A DNA stretch of 64,000 nucleotides, from positions 1 to 64,000 of the forward strand of contig JAYKGV010000062.1 in assembly GCA_035285595.1 (NCBI GenBank), in the 5' to 3' direction. This document shows positions 60,986 through 64,000 of the stretch, piece after piece. The translations under genes and the position numbers were made by a program. This DNA is from VGJW01 sp035285595. GTDB taxonomy: Bacteria > Cyanobacteriota > Sericytochromatia > S15B-MN24 > VGJW01. Every line of letters begins with the position of its first letter. Position 1 is the first letter of the stretch. The notes below the pieces were generated by a model. The model did no database searches, was not told the DNA's origin, and worked only from the letters and a program-made list of their open reading frames with translations.

Positions 60986-61015
60986 TTGACGGACCGTTCG
61001 AAAGGGTGCTACTCT
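60986..61015 (+). promoter_or_regulatory. Promoter of tRNA-Gly
   Basis: TTGACG (60986-60991) and TG-C-TACTCT (-10 at 61010-61015) are separated by 18 bases. The tRNA begins 14 bases after the -10 element. Confidence 0.65.
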
Positions 61016-61028
61016 CGTTGTAGTTCTT

Positions 61029-61100
61029 GCGGATGTAGTTCAGTGGTAGAACACAACCTTGCCAAGGTTGGGGTCGAGGGTTCGAATCCCTTCATCCGCT
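61029..61100 (+). tRNA. tRNA-Gly (anticodon GCC)
   Basis: A full cloverleaf can be drawn. The acceptor stem pairs GCGGATG with CATCCGC, the anticodon arm is CAACC-TTGCCAA-GGTTG with GCC at 61061-61063, and the T arm contains GGTTCGAATCC. The CCA end is not encoded. A hairpin terminator follows. Confidence 0.97.
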
Positions 61101-61109
61101 CTAAGGGGT

Positions 61110-61126
61110 CTTGCCTAGTAGGCAAG
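61110..61126 (+). terminator. Hairpin after tRNA-Gly
   Basis: CTTGCCT and AGGCAAG (7-base stem) with a 3-base loop, followed by GCCTTT. Likely intrinsic terminator of the tRNA transcript. Confidence 0.65.
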
Positions 61127-61236
61127 GCCTTTAGTCTTGGGCCAGGAAGTCGTCCGCCGTCAGGGGCGATGCGTCGGAAATCCCCATCTCCTGCGGCAAC
61201 GATCAGGAAACCCGGACGGGAGTTGGACGATCGCAT

Positions 61237-61242
61237 TACAAT
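61237..61242 (+). promoter_or_regulatory. Candidate -10 element of glutamine synthetase
   Basis: TACAAT lies 60 bases before the ATG, so the leader is about 50 bases. No obvious -35 box or NtrC-type site was seen. Confidence 0.4.
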
Positions 61243-61302
61243 TGGTTATCGTAAGCGGCTGTTTCCCGTCTGGCGGATCATCCGCCCACCCTACGAGGCC
61301 CC

Positions 61303-62316
61303 ATGAACAAGATTCAAGCCGAATACATCTGGATCGACGGCCAGAAGCCCACCGCGAAGCTGCGGTCCAAGACGATGATCCTGCCCGCACCGGTGACCCA
61401 CCTCGCAGAGCTGCCGGGCTGGGGCTTCGATGGTTCGAGCACCTTCCAAGCGGAGGGCCACTTCTCCGATTGCGCTCTCAAGCCGGTCAAGTTCGTTCCG
61501 GACCCCATTCGTGGCGGTGACAACATCCTGGTGCTGTGTGAGGTCTTTCAGGCAGACGGCACGGTCCATCCTTCGAATACCCGTGCCCGACTGCGGGAGG
61601 TGGCGGCGCGACACGCGTCCCATGAAGCGTGGTTCGGCATCGAGCAGGAGTACACGCTCTTCGAAGGCAACAGACCGGTAGGCTGGCCCGAGCGTGGTTT
61701 TCCTGCGCCTCAGGGCGGCTACTACTGCGGCGTGGGTGCCGACGAAGCTCTCGGCCGCGAAATGGTCGAAGCCCATACCCGGGCATGTCTCGACGCAGGA
61801 ATTGGCATCTGTGGCATCAACGCCGAAGTGATGCCGGCCCAGTGGGAGTTCCAGCTCGAGGCCACCGACGCCTTGGAGCAGGCCGATCAACTATGGCTGG
61901 CCCGCTGGTTGCTGTACCGGGTGGGCGAGGACTTCGGCATTCACGCCACGCTGCATCCCAAGCCCGTGAAAGGTGACTGGAACGGGGCCGGGGCCCACAC
62001 CAATTTCAGTACGAAGGCCATGCGTGAGCCCGGCGGCATGAAGGTCATCGAAGATGCCTGCGAAAAGCTTCGCGAACGTCACGCGGACCACATCGCGGTC
62101 TACGGCGCCCACAATGAGGAACGGCTGACGGGCAAGCACGAGACGTGCGCGATTCATCAGTTCCGCCACGGAGTGAGTGACAGGGGAGCATCCATCAGGA
62201 TCCCGATGGCCACCGCGCAGAAGGGCCACGGCTACCTTGAAGACCGCCGACCGGCCGCGAACATGGATCCCTATCAGGTCTGTGCCATTCTCATCGAGAC
62301 GGTCTGCGGTTCCTGA
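61303..62316 (+). CDS. Glutamine synthetase type II (eukaryote-like)
   Basis: A 337-residue enzyme that forms glutamine from glutamate and ammonia. GWGFDGSSTFQAEGHFSDC, FGIEQEYTLFE, YYCGVGADEALG, GAHTNFSTKAMRE and HDE-type NEERLTGKHET are the type II signatures, and length is 100 residues below type I. The type II group is commoner in eukaryotes and in a scattered set of bacteria. No adenylylation tyrosine loop is present. ATG has GAGG five bases upstream. No ammonium transporter or PII gene is nearby. Confidence 0.95.
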   Translation: MNKIQAEYIWIDGQKPTAKLRSKTMILPAPVTHLAELPGWGFDGSSTFQAEGHFSDCALKPVKFVPDPIRGGDNILVLCEVFQADGTVHPSNTRARLREVAARHASHEAWFGIEQEYTLFEGNRPVGWPERGFPAPQGGYYCGVGADEALGREMVEAHTRACLDAGIGICGINAEVMPAQWEFQLEATDALEQADQLWLARWLLYRVGEDFGIHATLHPKPVKGDWNGAGAHTNFSTKAMREPGGMKVIEDACEKLRERHADHIAVYGAHNEERLTGKHETCAIHQFRHGVSDRGASIRIPMATAQKGHGYLEDRRPAANMDPYQVCAILIETVCGS

Positions 62317-62380
62317 GGTCCCTTAGGCCGTCCCGGCGTCGGGTGGTTGGTCGGGGGGGAAGCGGGGTAGGGAAGTTGTC

Positions 62381-64000
62381 GTGAGCGGTGTGAAAAACGG
62401 GCGGCCGGTTCTCGGCGTTGTCGTGACCGCGCTACTCGGTGCTTCCTGTGCGAGCCCGGTCCGGCCTTCGGCTTCTGCCGGTCCCCCTTCCCTTCATCCG
62501 CTGACGCTCAAGTTGCCGTTCCGTGCCCAGACGATGGCCGGCCGCCTCCAGGTCCTGACCGGAGACGGCCGGCTCCTTTTTGAGGAAGCCACGGAACTTC
62601 CCTCCGGGTCGACGGATATCCGCCTCACCGGCTTGGACCATGAAGGTGTGGCCTTGGTGACGTGGGCCTCCGCTCCGGACACAACGGGACCCAGTGGTCG
62701 CCCGTGGGCCGGTCTTGTCCGACTGATGCCGGCAAGCACGGCAAGTTTGGTCTTTGACGAGATGTCCACCGTTGCAGCAGCGGTGTGGCAGGCCTTTTGG
62801 CAGAAGGGCGGCGTTCCCGCTGACCAGACGCCTGAGAAGGTTCGGAAGATCGTGGAAGACCTTCTCGAACAAGTCACCGATAGCCATCCCAGGCTGCTCG
62901 ACGCCTCGGGTGTGGCTGATGATCTCGTCGCCGGTCGTACTCCCGCCGTCTCGCGCGCAGGCCGGACCGGACGCGTGGTCTTCGGGATGGAGGGTTGGCC
63001 GGAATCCGCCCCGGCCAAGATTTGGGCGGACGACCTCACCTCTCTCCCCATCGACCAGCTGGACGCTGGCCTGCAAGATGGTAGACACGTCCGCTGGCAA
63101 GGCCTGTCACCTGGGGAACGAGAACTGGTTCTCGAGTTGCCGATGGGCCCCGGCGGGACGTGGACGGCCACGACGTCGGTGAGGATCCACCCCGGGGAGG
63201 ACAGCACGGCCAGCTGGAAGGTACCGGCATGGGAGCCGTTCGTGCCCTTGCCTGAAGCAAGAGGTGACGCCGGTGCAACTGCTCATGCTGGGGCCGTCTG
63301 GGCTGTCGCGGGCTACCGTCAGCTCCCTGACGGCAGCCTCGAGGCCACCGACACATGCTGGTGTTTGGACACCAACCGGGGGGGAGCCACATGGGTGGAT
63401 CATGGTTCGTTGCCTTTCACGTCCGGCAGAACTCTGGCCCTGACGCACGATGGAAGACTTTACGTGCTCGGAGAGGATGGCGCGCTGGCCTCCGTGGCGC
63501 TGGGTTCTTCGCCGTGTACGGTGGCGGGTGCGTGGCGTCTCGAGTCAGGCAGATTGGAGACATCGGGAGCGCCGATCGCCCACTTTGCGGCCCTCGGCCG
63601 TGATTTGTTCGCCTTGGTCAGTCGCCCCGTGGAGAGCTCCGCGAACGAGCCACCCTTTGCACGAGCCGTCCGTGGTTACATCTGGATGCGCCGGCAGGCT
63701 TCCGACTGGACGACTGCCCTCGACCTGCCCGTACCCCAGGAACGGTCCGGTGTCCCCGGAGCCGCCCACCACAACGGGAAGATCCTGATAGCGGGCGGCA
63801 GAACACCAGGTTGGTACGGGCCCGCGGGGAGCGTGCCCTCCCAGAGAACGGTCTGGGCAGAGGAGCTGGATTTGACCACGCTTGCGCGACGTCCTGTCGA
63901 CTTGCTGCCACGGGCCTTGGAGCAGGGCGCACTCGCTCCATCGCCCCTCGGATGGTTTCTTGCGGGTGGCCTCGGAGATCCGGACGTGACCACCCGAGCC
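62381..64000 (+). CDS. Lipoprotein with beta-propeller-like repeats, truncated by the window edge
   Basis: An open frame of 540 codons without a stop reaches the right edge. GTG at 62381 has GGGAAG six bases upstream; a second GTG follows three codons later. The N-terminus (VLGVVVTALLGASC) is a lipoprotein signal with a lipobox cysteine. The mature part is rich in Trp, Gly and beta strands, and the segments GAVWAVAGYRQLPDGSLE and GAAHHNGKILIAGGR resemble Kelch-type propeller blades. No catalytic motif seen. Codon bias matches the neighbours. The protein continues beyond the window. Confidence 0.75.
   Translation, partial: MSGVKNGRPVLGVVVTALLGASCASPVRPSASAGPPSLHPLTLKLPFRAQTMAGRLQVLTGDGRLLFEEATELPSGSTDIRLTGLDHEGVALVTWASAPDTTGPSGRPWAGLVRLMPASTASLVFDEMSTVAAAVWQAFWQKGGVPADQTPEKVRKIVEDLLEQVTDSHPRLLDASGVADDLVAGRTPAVSRAGRTGRVVFGMEGWPESAPAKIWADDLTSLPIDQLDAGLQDGRHVRWQGLSPGERELVLELPMGPGGTWTATTSVRIHPGEDSTASWKVPAWEPFVPLPEARGDAGATAHAGAVWAVAGYRQLPDGSLEATDTCWCLDTNRGGATWVDHGSLPFTSGRTLALTHDGRLYVLGEDGALASVALGSSPCTVAGAWRLESGRLETSGAPIAHFAALGRDLFALVSRPVESSANEPPFARAVRGYIWMRRQASDWTTALDLPVPQERSGVPGAAHHNGKILIAGGRTPGWYGPAGSVPSQRTVWAEELDLTTLARRPVDLLPRALEQGALAPSPLGWFLAGGLGDPDVTTRA

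Noticed and set aside
60986..61306. Plus-strand frame reading CSSVVEHNLAKVGVEGSNPF
   Set aside because: This is the familiar false translation of a tRNA gene; tRNA-Gly occupies 61029-61100.
1..64000. CRISPR arrays, insertion sequences, prophage or integrase genes
   Set aside because: No regularly spaced repeats, no transposase or integrase motifs and no flanking direct repeats were seen on reading the whole window.

Overview
This is a GC-rich (by eye about 63-65 % GC), gene-dense bacterial chromosome segment. It carries core genes: most of a division and cell-wall (dcw) cluster, RNase P RNA, the primary sigma factor, isoleucyl-tRNA synthetase, release factor 1 with its methyltransferase, and a tRNA-Gly. 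I see no insertion sequences, phage genes or CRISPR arrays, so it looks like ordinary chromosome and not an island. MurE carries a DNPR motif, which points to meso-diaminopimelate peptidoglycan. Several lipobox proteins and an Lgt are encoded. The phylum cannot be fixed from this window. A DUF881 gene and a small-basic-protein gene placed directly before ftsZ, a type II (eukaryote-like) glutamine synthetase and many TANNNT-type, apparently leaderless promoters argue against a standard proteobacterium, but that is inference.

Layout. 1-1316: an aquaporin and a thiol-linked arsenate reductase. 1390-4655 (minus): peroxiredoxin, then cutA-nfeD-slipin. 4677-5522: an aspartic protease with two DTG motifs. 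5476-9217 (minus): a tightly coupled set of HD-domain protein, TauE-type exporter, cyclic-nucleotide-binding protein and HExxH lipoprotein. 9255-13614: EF-hand lipoprotein, amidase, and four proteins of unknown function. 13732-14070: RNase P RNA.

14179-35388 is a long plus-strand run, rsmH-ftsL-ftsI-murE-murF-mraY-murD-ftsW-murG-murC-murB-ftsQ-DUF881-sbp-ftsZ-ileS-pgeF. Most neighbours overlap by 1-7 bases in NTGA or TGATG junctions. An aldo/keto reductase and a glycerophosphodiesterase follow. The run lacks mraZ, ddl and ftsA. 35608-38027 is a histidine kinase/response regulator pair; 37990-41137 (minus) holds a LysM/M23 peptidase, a small protein, a transaldolase-family enzyme and a lipoprotein. 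41329-45922 holds a patatin, a secreted protein, lgt, a zinc-ribbon protein and an ATP-grasp-like protein. An HD-GYP protein, leucyl aminopeptidase, a subtilisin lipoprotein, trxB, nadE and the sigma factor fill 45898-53115.

53414-57011 holds a SAM methyltransferase, a membrane Ser/Thr kinase and a NERD-domain pseudokinase. The last two form the most unusual pair in the window. The right end has an ABC-F ATPase, prmC-prfA, tRNA-Gly(GCC), glutamine synthetase, and a lipoprotein gene that runs off the window with no stop codon.

Start codons were re-chosen for many genes using ribosome-binding sites, overlap with the preceding stop, or family N-termini. Functional names come from motifs read by eye; no database search was run.
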